A stretch of DNA of 64,000 nt from Terriglobia bacterium (GTDB lineage Bacteria; Acidobacteriota; Terriglobia; Bryobacterales; UBA6623). Where the stretch lies: positions 61,361 through 125,360 of the forward strand of contig VXRL01000025.1 in the NCBI GenBank assembly GCA_009838515.1. Reading direction: 5' to 3'. Below are positions 1-9,185 of the stretch, piece after piece. The notes under the pieces are model-generated. The model was not told the origin of the DNA, did no database searches, and was given only the letters and a program-made list of their open reading frames with translations. The translations under genes were made by a program, and so were the position numbers. Every line of letters begins with the position of its first letter. Positions within the stretch are counted from its first letter, which is position 1.

Positions 1-1
1 G

Positions 2-919
2 AAGGACGGGATCCCCGCGCTGGCGAACGCCAAGCAGATCCCTGCCGGTGAAGCGACCTACCTCACCGACCGGGAACTGGTCTTCGGGGTCAGCATCAAC
101 GGTGACTCGCGCGCCTATCCGCTCCGCATCCTCGACTGGCACGAGATGTTTAACGACGTGGTAGGCGGCGTCCCGGTGTCCCTCGCCTATTGCACGCTCT
201 GCGGGTCTGGCATCCTCTTCGACACCCGGGCCCACGACCGGCGGAAGCCTTTCGTCTTCGGCTCTTCCGGCCTTCTCTATCGGTCGAACAAGCTAATGTA
301 CGACACCCAGACGAAGTCGCTCTGGAATCAGTTCACCGGGCGGCCCGTGGTGGGGAAACTGACCAACTCCGGCATCGAACTCAAGGTCCTGCCGGTGGTG
401 ATCGCGAGCTGGCAGGACTGGCTCGCCGCCCATCCGGACACCACGGCACTCTCCCTAAACACCGGCTTCGATCGAGACTATCGGCCCGGACGAGCGTACG
501 GAGAGTATTTTGCAAGCCCCGATCTCATGTTTCCGGTGGTGATCCGAGATCGTCGGCTCGCGCCGAAGGACCGTATCTTCGTTCTGCGGGACGGAGCCAA
601 CGAAATGGCCTGGGCCCTCTCGCTCTTCAAAGGCGGCGCCGTCATCCACGACAGAGTGGGACCGCGTGATGTGGTCCTCATCGGAAACGCCCAGACGGAG
701 ACGGTCCGCGCCTACGAATCGGGAGGAAGGACGTTTGTCGCGACTGAGGAGGATCGATCCCGGGTGACGAGCGACGGGGCGCGATGGACCGTCACCGAGG
801 CCGCCCTTACCGGCCCGGGCGGCGAGAGCCTCGCCCGGCTCCCCGGGCATGTCGCCTACTGGTTCGCCTGGCAGAGCTACAAGGCCGGAAAGCCGGCGCG
901 CACGACTGCCCGCAAGTGA
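2..919 (+). CDS. DUF3179 domain-containing protein (5' partial)
   Basis: The open frame runs in from before base 1, so the N terminus is missing; the first in-window ATG at 146 lies inside the conserved domain and is not the start. Upstream residues in frame (a stretch with YLTDRELVFGVSINGD, then AYPLRILDWHEM) and the following NDVVGGVPVSLAYCTLCGSG are characteristic of DUF3179, whose Cys-x2-Cys pair (YCTLCGS) is intact. A second conserved part (DTQTKSLWNQFTG) follows. The biochemical role of DUF3179 is not established; members are usually exported proteins of environmental bacteria. The gene stands alone on the + strand and faces the next gene tail to tail. Family assignment is firm, function unknown. 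Confidence 0.85.
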   Translation, partial: KDGIPALANAKQIPAGEATYLTDRELVFGVSINGDSRAYPLRILDWHEMFNDVVGGVPVSLAYCTLCGSGILFDTRAHDRRKPFVFGSSGLLYRSNKLMYDTQTKSLWNQFTGRPVVGKLTNSGIELKVLPVVIASWQDWLAAHPDTTALSLNTGFDRDYRPGRAYGEYFASPDLMFPVVIRDRRLAPKDRIFVLRDGANEMAWALSLFKGGAVIHDRVGPRDVVLIGNAQTETVRAYESGGRTFVATEEDRSRVTSDGARWTVTEAALTGPGGESLARLPGHVAYWFAWQSYKAGKPARTTARK

Positions 920-1185
920 CTGGACTGTGTTTGCAGGGTCGCGTTGCCTAGGACCGTCCCTAGCTCGGGACAGGGCTCCGCGACGTTAGCGATATCGGTG
1001 GGTGTTAGCTGCAGGTACCCCCGTTCTCAGTGGGCCGTCCGCTGGGGGCGTGACAAGCCGAAAACTCCAGCCAACGCTCGGAGGACGGTTGACCGGGCGG
1101 TCGAGTCGCGACGGGCTGCGGGAGAGCAACGCTCCGGTCGGCCCCGCTGAAGCGGTGCCGCTTGGGGAAGGAGCGCAACGTGACT
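920..1185. other. Convergent intergenic region, no gene seen
   Basis: About 266 bases lie between two converging stop codons. A short inverted repeat (GTCCC at 956-960, GGGAC at 967-971) could be a weak terminator hairpin for the upstream gene but has no T-run. Small ORFs here lack family features and are probably chance GC-rich frames. Confidence 0.4.
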
Positions 1186-4100
1186 TCATCGAAGCGATTG
1201 GGACTGCACGAAACTGAGCAGGTCAGCCATCTCGGCCGGTCCAATCTCGTCCTCGAGTCCCTCTGGCATCAGCGAAAGGCCCATGGAGGTCAGGGTGTTG
1301 ATGTCTGATCGCGGGACCACATCCTCAATGCCTTCGCCGCGACGCAAGGTAACGCTTTGAGGCGTTTCGCGCGCTAGGATTCCCGTGACGACGCTGCCAT
1401 CCACGGTGTCAAGCCTGTAGTTGACGAAGTTCGACTGCGAAGACCGGTTCGGATCGAGGATGTCAACGAGCAGTTCCTCTCGTTGAGCGGAAGCCCTCTC
1501 GGTCAGGTCCGGGCCCACCTCGTGGCCCTTGCCCCCGAGTCGATGGCAAGTTGCGCACTCTCGCTCGAAGACCGCCTCGCCACGAGTCGCATCCCCTTCC
1601 GCCACGAGGGCGGAGCGATACTCCCGGATTACCTCCTCCGGGCTGGCCACTTCGGCGCGGGCGAGAATCTGTCGCGCCCGCACGCGAATCTCTTCCCGGG
1701 GATGATCCATCAATGCCGCCCTTCGCGCCGGGTCCAGATGGGCCACCTCCACGGTGCCTGCTTCCAACGCGTCAAGGAAGGGCCGCAGCCGCTCAGTGCG
1801 ACTGAACAGCACCTCGACTGCCTCGCGGCGCACGGCGGGACTGTACGTCCTCCAGGCGAGAACAAGAATCTGCCCCACCTCCGGCCCGCCGTGGGCGGAG
1901 AGCGAGCGCACGGCCGCCAGCTGGATCTCGGCCGCCTCGTCCGGGGACAGCAGCGCATCGAGGGCGCTGAGGGCCGCTTCCGGCGGAGCCCAGGAGAGCA
2001 GACGGATCGCCTCAGTCCGCTCCGGCAGATTCCCGCTGTCCTTGTCTACGGCGGTAAACGGAGCCTCTGCCAGCACCTCGGCGATCGCAGCTCCCAGCTC
2101 TGGATTCTCGCCGCTGTCTCGCATTGCGGGCAGCGAACTCCCCGTCCGCGCCAATCCAGATGCGATACCGGCGGCAGCCGCCATGCGGATCCACTTCCCG
2201 TAGGCGCCGGTTGGCTTGTTCGTGGCGGCCAACACGGCCCGCATGGCATCCGGCGACTCCCTGACCGCCACGTTGTCCGCCAATTGCCTGACGGCAGCCG
2301 GGCTAGCCGGGTTTTCCAGGAACGAATCTTCTTGGAGCAGGAGGCCTAGGAGTGCCAAGGGATTCTCCCGAGCCCCCGAGAGGACGGCTGCACGGATCCA
2401 CTCGTCCCCCGGATCGGCCCTCAGAATTCGCGCCAAGAGCACTGATCCATCGCCACGCTGCATTCCTGGAACCGCAAGAGCAACCTGAAAGCGAACCGCG
2501 GGATCCTCGTCCGCGGCCAGTGGCGCGACTCTTTCGGACAACGCGGACGAGCCCAGGAGCCGTGTCTCGGAAAGGCGGACTGCGTTCTGGCGAACGGCTG
2601 GGTGGGGATCCGCGAGCGCGGCCAGGAGGGCCCCATCGTCGAGCTGGCCGAGCCCCTCGAGCGACCACAATGCATGGAGCCGACCCCGGGGGGACTGTGA
2701 CCGCCTAAGCGAGGCCCTGAGCGCTGCACTTGCCTCGACTGATTGCCGCTCGAACAGCAACCTGTGGGCGGTCGACCTCCACCAGCCATCTTCATGGTCG
2801 AGCAGGGCTACGAGCTCGGAGATCGACGCTTCGCCGAGCTGCGGCACCGCTCCCCGCTCAAGGCTGGTTGGGGCAATGCGGTAGATGCGACCCATGTGCT
2901 GACCGGTGTAGTAGTCGATGTGCTCGAGGATTTCGTCGGGGATTGCGCTCGGGTCCTCGATGACCTCTCGGTACATGTCCACCATGTACAGGCAGCCATC
3001 GGGGCCATTGGCGAAGTTCACCGGGCGGAACCACGTATCGGTCGACGCCAAGAATTCCCTGCCGGCCGTGGCGCGACGGGCGCGGAAGGTAACGCCCGCT
3101 CTCTCCACGGTCATCCGCAGCACCAGGTTGCCTGCCGGCTCCGGGGTGAAGGCGTTGCCGTGGAATTCGGCAGGATACGCCGCACCTCGGTAGATCCCCA
3201 GCCCGGCCCCACCCGTGTAGTGGCCTTGCAAGGCAAGTTCCCGTGGCGGGAACCGCTGCGCTCTCATTTCGTGGGTGGTATCCACCCAGCGGCTCCAGTA
3301 CGTCTTGCGGGCGGCCCGCCAAGGTTCGGCGTCGCTTATCGGGTACACCAGCCGGTCGGACTCAAGGATCGGAGTCGCCAGTCGCGCCGGCTCCATGCCC
3401 TCGACAACGTGTCGAAGCGGGAACACCGCGTGAATCACCGGACTGCCGGAGTTCGAGCCAAATCGGTTGCCCCAATCGTCGAAGGCGTTGCCGAAGTCGC
3501 CCCGCGTGCCCTCGGTGGCCTCGATCACTTCGGTGACCGGATGGAAGCGGAAGTCCTCTGAACCCAGGGGAAGTTCGCGGTCCCCGGCGCGCTCGGCGTG
3601 CCGCACCGTGCCGCCATTGTACGAGGTGGTGCCGTAGATCCAGTGATCCATCCCCCACTTGAGGTTGTTCACGATGTCTTCAGACTTGTCAGTGCCGAAT
3701 CCCGTGAAGACGGTCCGGCGGATGTCCGCGACGCCATCGCCCGTGGTGTCCTTCAGGTACACAATGTCCGGCGCCGCGCTGACGAAGATCCCCCCGTTGA
3801 AGCACGCGATTCCGCTCGGCCAGTGCAGGCGGTCGGCAAACACCCTGGCGATCTCGAAGGCGCCATCTCCGTCTGCGTCATCCAGGAGCCGGATCCGCCC
3901 TGCGGGCTCTCCACCCGGTGGCGGATCGAACGGGTAGCCCCGCATCTCGGCTACGTACAGCCTGCCGTTCTCGTCGAAGGTCATCGCGATCGGGTCCGTC
4001 ACGTTCGGTTCCGAAGCCGCGACCTCCAGACGAAAGCCCTCCGCGAGCTGGAACGCCTGCAGCGCCTCAGCCGGGGATAGCGGTTCGTGGCGCTCGAGGC

Positions 4101-4272
4101 CATCTGCGATCGGTGACCTGCTTCCGCACGAACCAGAAGACAGGACAGCGGCCAGTAGGCCGCCCCACAGCACTGACCGCCGACTGGCGGCGCGAAGGTA
4201 TCCGTCCATGCCCTTCGGCGTCTCCAAGTTGGGGCTGGTCATGGCGTTGGGCCCGAACCTTCCATGTTCCAA
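1186..4272 (-). CDS. Membrane-bound dehydrogenase-type propeller protein with HEAT repeats and C-terminal cytochrome c
   Basis: Exported protein of 1028 aa from the first ATG. ATGs at 4242 and 4209 are equally possible starts and would give a tighter signal; the segment SRRSVLWGGLLAAVLSSGSC looks like a Tat-style lipoprotein signal with a lipobox Cys. Residues about 85-470 form a sorbosone-dehydrogenase-like beta-propeller (for example RLYVAEMRGYPFD, DGCLYMVDMYREVIEDP). Residues about 490-840 are HEAT-like helical repeats. The C terminus holds one heme c motif, CATCH near residue 906, followed by the conserved VGPDLTE. This order matches proteins common in Planctomycetes, Verrucomicrobia and Acidobacteria (TIGR02604/TIGR02603-like). 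It probably oxidises a sugar or similar substrate in the envelope and passes electrons to the heme; the substrate is unknown. Confidence 0.85.
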   Translation of the reverse strand: MEHGRFGPNAMTSPNLETPKGMDGYLRAASRRSVLWGGLLAAVLSSGSCGSRSPIADGLERHEPLSPAEALQAFQLAEGFRLEVAASEPNVTDPIAMTFDENGRLYVAEMRGYPFDPPPGGEPAGRIRLLDDADGDGAFEIARVFADRLHWPSGIACFNGGIFVSAAPDIVYLKDTTGDGVADIRRTVFTGFGTDKSEDIVNNLKWGMDHWIYGTTSYNGGTVRHAERAGDRELPLGSEDFRFHPVTEVIEATEGTRGDFGNAFDDWGNRFGSNSGSPVIHAVFPLRHVVEGMEPARLATPILESDRLVYPISDAEPWRAARKTYWSRWVDTTHEMRAQRFPPRELALQGHYTGGAGLGIYRGAAYPAEFHGNAFTPEPAGNLVLRMTVERAGVTFRARRATAGREFLASTDTWFRPVNFANGPDGCLYMVDMYREVIEDPSAIPDEILEHIDYYTGQHMGRIYRIAPTSLERGAVPQLGEASISELVALLDHEDGWWRSTAHRLLFERQSVEASAALRASLRRSQSPRGRLHALWSLEGLGQLDDGALLAALADPHPAVRQNAVRLSETRLLGSSALSERVAPLAADEDPAVRFQVALAVPGMQRGDGSVLLARILRADPGDEWIRAAVLSGARENPLALLGLLLQEDSFLENPASPAAVRQLADNVAVRESPDAMRAVLAATNKPTGAYGKWIRMAAAAGIASGLARTGSSLPAMRDSGENPELGAAIAEVLAEAPFTAVDKDSGNLPERTEAIRLLSWAPPEAALSALDALLSPDEAAEIQLAAVRSLSAHGGPEVGQILVLAWRTYSPAVRREAVEVLFSRTERLRPFLDALEAGTVEVAHLDPARRAALMDHPREEIRVRARQILARAEVASPEEVIREYRSALVAEGDATRGEAVFERECATCHRLGGKGHEVGPDLTERASAQREELLVDILDPNRSSQSNFVNYRLDTVDGSVVTGILARETPQSVTLRRGEGIEDVVPRSDINTLTSMGLSLMPEGLEDEIGPAEMADLLSFVQSQSLR

Positions 4273-4803
4273 AGTCCAAAATCCCGCGCGTCCATCCGGA
4301 CACCTTCGATGTCATTTGCGTGGGCCGACGGCAATCCGCGGCAGACGGGCGAGATGATCAGGCGACCCCAACAAGCAGGTCGTTGGGCGCAATCGGGGGC
4401 TGTTTGCGTGTCTTCCATCGGTTCAAGATGCGAGCGAGCCGGAGTGCCTTGGAGCCTCGATGGTGCCAGCGCTATTCTCTCCCTTCGCTGCTGTCAACTC
4501 TTAGCCTCCGCCCGCCGATCTTACTGAACGGCCTGATTTCAAGGTGAGGCTGGATCTTGATCACCAGATCGCCGTAGGCACTGAGGCATTAGGGAAGCCT
4601 CGCGCTCTTGACATTAGACTTCTCTCGCAAGCTGTTTCGAAGCGGACTGCCGAATACCAAGAATCGTCCCCGTAGACCACAGCCTTGGCAGCGAATTGGC
4701 TATGAGCTTAGCAAGCACTTCGTCCCGCCTGTCACGGCGTGGACATCCGACCAACCCCGACGCTGAGGCTCTCGATGGCGCGGGCGCTACCCTGTGAACT
4801 GAC
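4273..4803. other. Intergenic region of about 530 bases between divergent genes
   Basis: This region separates the divergent genes starting at 4272 and 4804 and should carry both promoters. A TTGACA hexamer occurs at about 4611, but no convincing -10 follows at the right spacing. Apparent ORFs have no recognisable family features. I see no RNA gene, repeat or mobile-element remnant. Confidence 0.4.
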
Positions 4804-5736
4804 ATGCAACTTGGATTCGTAAGCGCGATCCTGCCCGAGCTCTCGTTCGATGAGGTTTGCCGGATCGGTGCGGCCGAGGGCTATGACTGCATCGAAGTGA
4901 TGTGCTGGCCGCCAGGCAAGGCGGAGCGCCGCTATGCCGGCGTCACCCACATCGACACCGCGACGTTGGACGAGGCTGGCATTGACCAGATCCATGCAAC
5001 GCTTGAGCGCCACGGCATCCAGATCAGCGGCCTCGGCTACTACCCCAATCCGCTCGCGCCGGAGCATGAAGAGGCGCGAGTCGCGCAAGAGCACATCCGC
5101 TCCGTCATCCGCGCCGCTCGAGCGCTCGGCCTGTCGACCGTCAACACCTTCGTCGGCCGCGACTGGACCCAGTCCGTAGACGAGAACTGGCCCCGGTTCC
5201 TCGATGTCTGGCGTCCCCTGATCTCCTACGCCGAGGAACACGAAGTTCGCGTCGGAATCGAGAACTGCCCGATGATTTTTACCCGCGACGAGTGGCCGGG
5301 GGGCAAGAATCTTGCCTGCTCGCCCGCCATCTGGCGGCGCATGTTCGAGGACATCCCCAGCCCCTCGTTCGGACTCAACTACGATCCATCGCATCCGACT
5401 TGGATGCAGATGGACGCCATCGCCCCATTGCGCAACTTCAGGGATCGCATCTTCCATGTTCACGCCAAGGACGTGCGCGTGGACCGGACGCTGCTCGACG
5501 ACGTCGGCATCCTGGCGTATCCTCTCCAGTTCCACACGCCCAAACTCCCCGGGCTGGGCGACGTCGACTGGGGTCGATTCTTCTCCGTCCTGACTTCGAC
5601 TGGATACGACGGCCCGGTTTGCGTGGAGGTGGAGGACCGCGCTTACGAGGGTTCCTTGCAGGACCGCAAGCTGTCACTGCGACAGAGCGCTGGCTTCCTG
5701 CGGCAGTACATCCCGAGACGAAGCGGGCTGTCGTGA
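4804..5736 (+). CDS. Sugar phosphate isomerase/epimerase family (AP endonuclease 2-like TIM barrel)
   Basis: The 310-aa soluble protein has the layout of the xylose-isomerase-like TIM-barrel family: an N-terminal strand ([12 protein letters not shown]), then [52 protein letters not shown] and [10 protein letters not shown]. The Glu, Asp, His and Glu in VGIENCP, LNYDPSH, HVHAKD and CVEVEDR are the usual metal ligands and are all present. Such enzymes isomerise or epimerise sugars or act in inositol and keto-sugar catabolism; the substrate cannot be read from sequence. The start is supported by family length. The gene stands alone and converges with the DUF3604 gene. Confidence 0.85.
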   Translation: MQLGFVSAILPELSFDEVCRIGAAEGYDCIEVMCWPPGKAERRYAGVTHIDTATLDEAGIDQIHATLERHGIQISGLGYYPNPLAPEHEEARVAQEHIRSVIRAARALGLSTVNTFVGRDWTQSVDENWPRFLDVWRPLISYAEEHEVRVGIENCPMIFTRDEWPGGKNLACSPAIWRRMFEDIPSPSFGLNYDPSHPTWMQMDAIAPLRNFRDRIFHVHAKDVRVDRTLLDDVGILAYPLQFHTPKLPGLGDVDWGRFFSVLTSTGYDGPVCVEVEDRAYEGSLQDRKLSLRQSAGFLRQYIPRRSGLS

Positions 5737-5874
5737 ACTTCGTCCGGCAAACGCAAGCTAGTTACCTCTGCCAGAATCAGTTGCGGCCCAGTCGAATCCG
5801 GGTTGGTTTCCGCCGCTTCCAGAAACGCTAAGCGCTTGGTCCACACGTCCAGTCTGGAAATATAGCACCCCTGA
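5737..5874. other. Convergent intergenic region, nothing recognised
   Basis: About 138 bases separate two converging stop codons. I see no clear hairpin with a T-run and no gene. Confidence 0.3.
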
Positions 5875-8805
5875 TTAACTACCGGAGCCACTCGTGATCC
5901 AGATGGGCGAGGACCAGGCCAGCTGTCCGTCTGCTTGCTGGATGCGCACGTAGTAGTAGTTCTCACCGTCACGTGGACTGTTGTCGGTGAACTCGAGGGA
6001 GACCTCCCGGCCGAGATTCTGGCGGTTGTGGACGAATTCCTGGTTCCTGATGATGTCGATCTGGCGGATCGGCTCGGTTCCGATCACGTGGATCCAGAGG
6101 CGGAATGTTCCGCTCACGCTCGCGATGTCGCCTTGCAGGAACTCCCTGCCATCTGCTCGCATCCTGTAGTCGAGGACGATGTTGTCCGTCGCCCCATAGG
6201 AGTGGCGTTTCCGCATGGCCTCGAGCAGGCCCGCACGGCTGCCGTCGTCGGAGATCGTGCACGCGAAGGAAATGTGCGTCGAGACGTGATCCGACGCCGC
6301 TTGAACGCCCAGCTTGTAGCCCTTGGCCCAGGCGTTCCACACTACGCCCTCGGATTGGAAGCCGCCTGGCGCGGAGCTCGGGTTGCCGCTGATCGCGCCT
6401 CGCGGGGCTCCCTCGTACTCTGCGGAGTACCGATCTCCCTGGTAGATCTCGACCAGCGGCTCCACGTCCGGATCATTGTCGCGCCAGTCGGTCCCCATCC
6501 TCGTGGAGGACGATGTGTGGGGAATGCTGATGCCGTCGTTCTCCTTCAGGTAGGCGTAGAGATCCTTCGTGCCGACTGGTTCCGGATTTGCGTAGCGATC
6601 CGTCACGGAATCGCTCGAGAACGGGAATCCGCCGCCAAACTCTTGGCGGGACACGCGGAACGGCCTCACGCCCCGCTTAGCGAACAGGATGTTGCGGTGG
6701 CCGTTCGGAAAGGTCACGGAGCGCTCGTATGCGAACAACGGGACGAACTTCCCCGGCAGGTGGAAGTTGTCCGCCATTTGCTGCAGCAGGAAGTCGTGGT
6801 ACTCGTCGTCAGGGCCGCCGAGAAAGTTATGCTCCGAGTTTGCGTAGAAGTCGAGACCGGCCGCGTCAAGCGCATAACGGTAGGCCTGCAGCAGCGATCC
6901 GTCGTTGATGCCGTCCATCGAGAATTCCGTGTGGCGGTGAGTGTCCCCGCGGTAGATGGCATAGGTCGTGCCGCCGGAGCGGATGCGATAGCTCCTGATC
7001 GTCTCGAGATCCCGCTCTTCGTTTGGGTGGATCGGGTGGACGGAGATTTCCGGCTGCCGGCGGGGTCGGAGGCCAGACCGGCCCGTGCCTTCAACCGGCG
7101 ACAGCTTGCCGACGTAGACATCGGACTGCTCGGCAATCATGTGGTCGTAGTCGCGCCCGTCGGTGGGCCACGCCGCCACGATGCCGCCGTCGCTCGCCAC
7201 TGCGAAACCGCTTCGCACATCGAGCCGGCCCGCGCTGTCCGGGAAGTACACTGGCCGGCCCCAGCCGCCCCCGAAGTACGGAACGCCCCACATCTCCCAA
7301 GTCGCGTAGTAGCTCCAATGGTCGGAAATGGTGTCCAAGACCCGAGGTGTGCGGTGACGGAAGAAGACCCACGCCCCTCCATTGCCGTCGATCTGGATCA
7401 CGGGCGAGTCGTTGCGGTCCTGAGCCAGCCCGGGAGGGAGCGCATCGAGGAGCGGAACGTCAGGCTCGGACCATCGGCCACCATCGCGGACGGCGACCCC
7501 GATGGACCGCCACGCGTACAGGCGCGTGCCCTCCGACTCGAGCCCGAACCCATCGTCCTTGCCCCATTGGGTGCCGCTCTCCGACCATGCGGCCCAGAGG
7601 CGGTCGTCCCCGTCGACTGCCAGGCTGACGTGGGCCTCGAACTTCGGAGTGTCCGCAAGGGGAACGACTGGTCCCCAAGACCCTCCGGCAAATCGACGGG
7701 TCAGGATGTCGTAGTTGCCCTTGTCGTACGTGTCCCAAGCGACATGGACAGCGCCGGTGCTGTCGGCGGCGATCGCGGGCTCCCAGTCATTGGAGCTTGA
7801 CGTGGACACCGCTTCCGGGTCGGACCATGAGTCCTCACCGCGATAGCGGGCGAGGATGTGCGAACGCCCGTCGCGGAATCCCTGCCATACGACCCAGACA
7901 CGGCCGAGCGCGTCAGTGGTGACGCTGTGATAGAGGTCCGGCTGCGGAGCCGCCGTCAGGCGCTCGACAGAAGACCAGTCGCCGCTAGCGGTGTCAAGGC
8001 TGCGGGCATACAGGTCGCGGTTGCCTCCGACCTGATCGGACCAGACCACCCAGACCCGGCCGAGGCCATCGCGGGCTACCTTCGCCAAGAACACATCTCC
8101 CGGCCTCTCCGTAACGACCTGCGCCGCCTCCCAGCGATCGCCGTCGTAGCGGCGTAGGAGAACCTCGTTGGCGGAGTCGCGGTAGCCGACCCAAGCAACC
8201 CAGACTTGGCCCCCTGGCCCTGTTGCCACCGCTGCGAAATCGTCCTCGTATCGCTCGTCCGTGATCCGCTCGGAAGTAACCGCACTCCCGACAGCAACCC
8301 GGCCGTCCAAGAACCGCAGCGTTTCCCCCGACCTTAAGCGGGCCATGGGGAGGCTGAAATCGCCCTGCTCGGTCTCAACGTCCAAGCGTGTCCCACCACC
8401 GGTCCGGACTCGAAGCAACAAGCCCGGATTGAAGACATTCACGGGCGTGCCCGTGACGGGCTGGGGCTTCTCGGGAGGATGCCCGAAGCTGGGCCCCTGC
8501 CATGACTCCAGTTCCCACGAGTCGGGCCTGATCACGTCCGAAGGACGGGGGCGCAGGCTCGTCAGCGACTCGACCGTGCCCCCGACTGCTGAGACCCGAC
8601 CATGCCAGAGCCCTGCGGCGGAAGTCTCCGCCGGCGGGAACCATCTGGATCCCTGCGTCGGGGAGACGGTCGCCGGTGCCTCGTCACCCATCCCGAGTTC
8701 GATGCGGAGCGTCACAAGCGATGGATCGTCGAATGGTGCCGCTGCAAGAATGCAGGATCCGGCAAAGAACATCGAGGCAAGGCTCCTAAGGCAGCAGCGC
8801 AACAT
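5875..8805 (-). CDS. Secreted DUF3604 protein with N-terminal beta-propeller
   Basis: The 976-aa protein has a signal peptide (hydrophobic SMFFAGSCILAAA near residues 10-23). Residues about 180-480 contain repeated strand motifs (GPGGQVWVAWVGYRD, GLGRVWVVWSD, ALGRVWVVWQG, STGAVHVAWDT), a beta-propeller of about six blades. Residues about 610-960 form DUF3604, recognised by YRGDTHRHTEFSMDG, FYANSEHN and GVQAASDHVSTHI; the His/Asp-rich motifs resemble PHP-type metal phosphoesterase sites. Enzymatic activity is inferred only from that resemblance. A -10-like hexamer lies only seven bases before the ATG, so the mRNA may be almost leaderless. Confidence 0.88.
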   Translation of the reverse strand: MLRCCLRSLASMFFAGSCILAAAPFDDPSLVTLRIELGMGDEAPATVSPTQGSRWFPPAETSAAGLWHGRVSAVGGTVESLTSLRPRPSDVIRPDSWELESWQGPSFGHPPEKPQPVTGTPVNVFNPGLLLRVRTGGGTRLDVETEQGDFSLPMARLRSGETLRFLDGRVAVGSAVTSERITDERYEDDFAAVATGPGGQVWVAWVGYRDSANEVLLRRYDGDRWEAAQVVTERPGDVFLAKVARDGLGRVWVVWSDQVGGNRDLYARSLDTASGDWSSVERLTAAPQPDLYHSVTTDALGRVWVVWQGFRDGRSHILARYRGEDSWSDPEAVSTSSSNDWEPAIAADSTGAVHVAWDTYDKGNYDILTRRFAGGSWGPVVPLADTPKFEAHVSLAVDGDDRLWAAWSESGTQWGKDDGFGLESEGTRLYAWRSIGVAVRDGGRWSEPDVPLLDALPPGLAQDRNDSPVIQIDGNGGAWVFFRHRTPRVLDTISDHWSYYATWEMWGVPYFGGGWGRPVYFPDSAGRLDVRSGFAVASDGGIVAAWPTDGRDYDHMIAEQSDVYVGKLSPVEGTGRSGLRPRRQPEISVHPIHPNEERDLETIRSYRIRSGGTTYAIYRGDTHRHTEFSMDGINDGSLLQAYRYALDAAGLDFYANSEHNFLGGPDDEYHDFLLQQMADNFHLPGKFVPLFAYERSVTFPNGHRNILFAKRGVRPFRVSRQEFGGGFPFSSDSVTDRYANPEPVGTKDLYAYLKENDGISIPHTSSSTRMGTDWRDNDPDVEPLVEIYQGDRYSAEYEGAPRGAISGNPSSAPGGFQSEGVVWNAWAKGYKLGVQAASDHVSTHISFACTISDDGSRAGLLEAMRKRHSYGATDNIVLDYRMRADGREFLQGDIASVSGTFRLWIHVIGTEPIRQIDIIRNQEFVHNRQNLGREVSLEFTDNSPRDGENYYYVRIQQADGQLAWSSPIWITSGSGS

Positions 8806-8812
8806 CGCGCCG

Positions 8813-8818
8813 AGTATA
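8813..8818 (-). promoter_or_regulatory. Candidate -10 element next to the DUF3604 start codon
   Basis: TATACT on the minus strand ends seven bases before the ATG at 8805. A weak -35 match (TTCCCC, 16-base spacing) is upstream. If used, transcription would begin at or beside the start codon. Confidence 0.35.
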
Positions 8819-9185
8819 TCAGCGGGTGATCGGCGGGGAAGGCACGCTCCTGCGTTGTCGCGATCGTGGATCTGCGCCGTCAGGGGCGATTGGGACGGCG
8901 ACGACGCCTTGCAGGACGGTGCGGATCCCGTGGATGGCCTCGGGCGGGGTCGGGAGAGGTTGGGACTGGTCTTGCGCCGGATGCGATAGCCCTCGTGCCA
9001 GGCTTGGCGGAACAGCGCGACCGGGGCTGTTGCGATTGGGGACGGGCTCGACGTAGAAGGCCAGGGCGCTTGAACAAGAATGCACTCTAGCGAGTCTCTG
9101 GGGGCTTCAGAATTCTTTGAGGCGAAAGCATTTACGACCGATTGGGGCCTAGCGAGACTACGTGAAGTTCAGGCTATGGGCCTAG
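8819..9185. other. Intergenic region between DUF3604 and glyS genes
   Basis: Apart from the transposase fragment and the DUF3604 promoter region, this stretch holds no supported gene. The part from about 9080 to 9185 lies directly after the glyS stop and shows no clear terminator hairpin. Confidence 0.4.
8880..9065 (-). pseudogene. Frameshifted N-terminal remnant of an IS1634-type transposase
   Basis: Read on the minus strand, one frame gives FYVEPVPNRNSP (9058-9023). The next frame continues with VALFRQAWHEGYRIRRKT and SPNLS (about 9021-8955). The first frame then resumes with PEAIHGIRTVLQGVVAV (8944-8893). Joined, these match in order my recollection of the start of IS1634-family transposases (YVEVVPNRNSPP, then LLRES-REG-R-RKRT-ANLS, then a GIRR-LKGG-like helix). 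At least two frameshifts and loss of the catalytic part make it a dead fragment. I see no terminal inverted repeats. The assignment rests on remembered family motifs. Confidence 0.6.

Noticed and set aside
1094..1108. 15-base sequence CGGGCGGTCGAGTCG also present at 44895-44909
   Set aside because: A few repeated 15-mers are expected by chance in 64 kb of GC-rich DNA, and the surroundings do not align.
4611..4616. TTGACA as a -35 element before the isomerase gene
   Set aside because: No -10-like hexamer lies 16-18 bases downstream, and it is about 190 bases from the start codon.
5935..7800. A 621-codon open frame on the + strand opposite the DUF3604 gene
   Set aside because: It is a shadow of the GC-rich DUF3604 gene, which has clear family motifs; the antisense frame has none.
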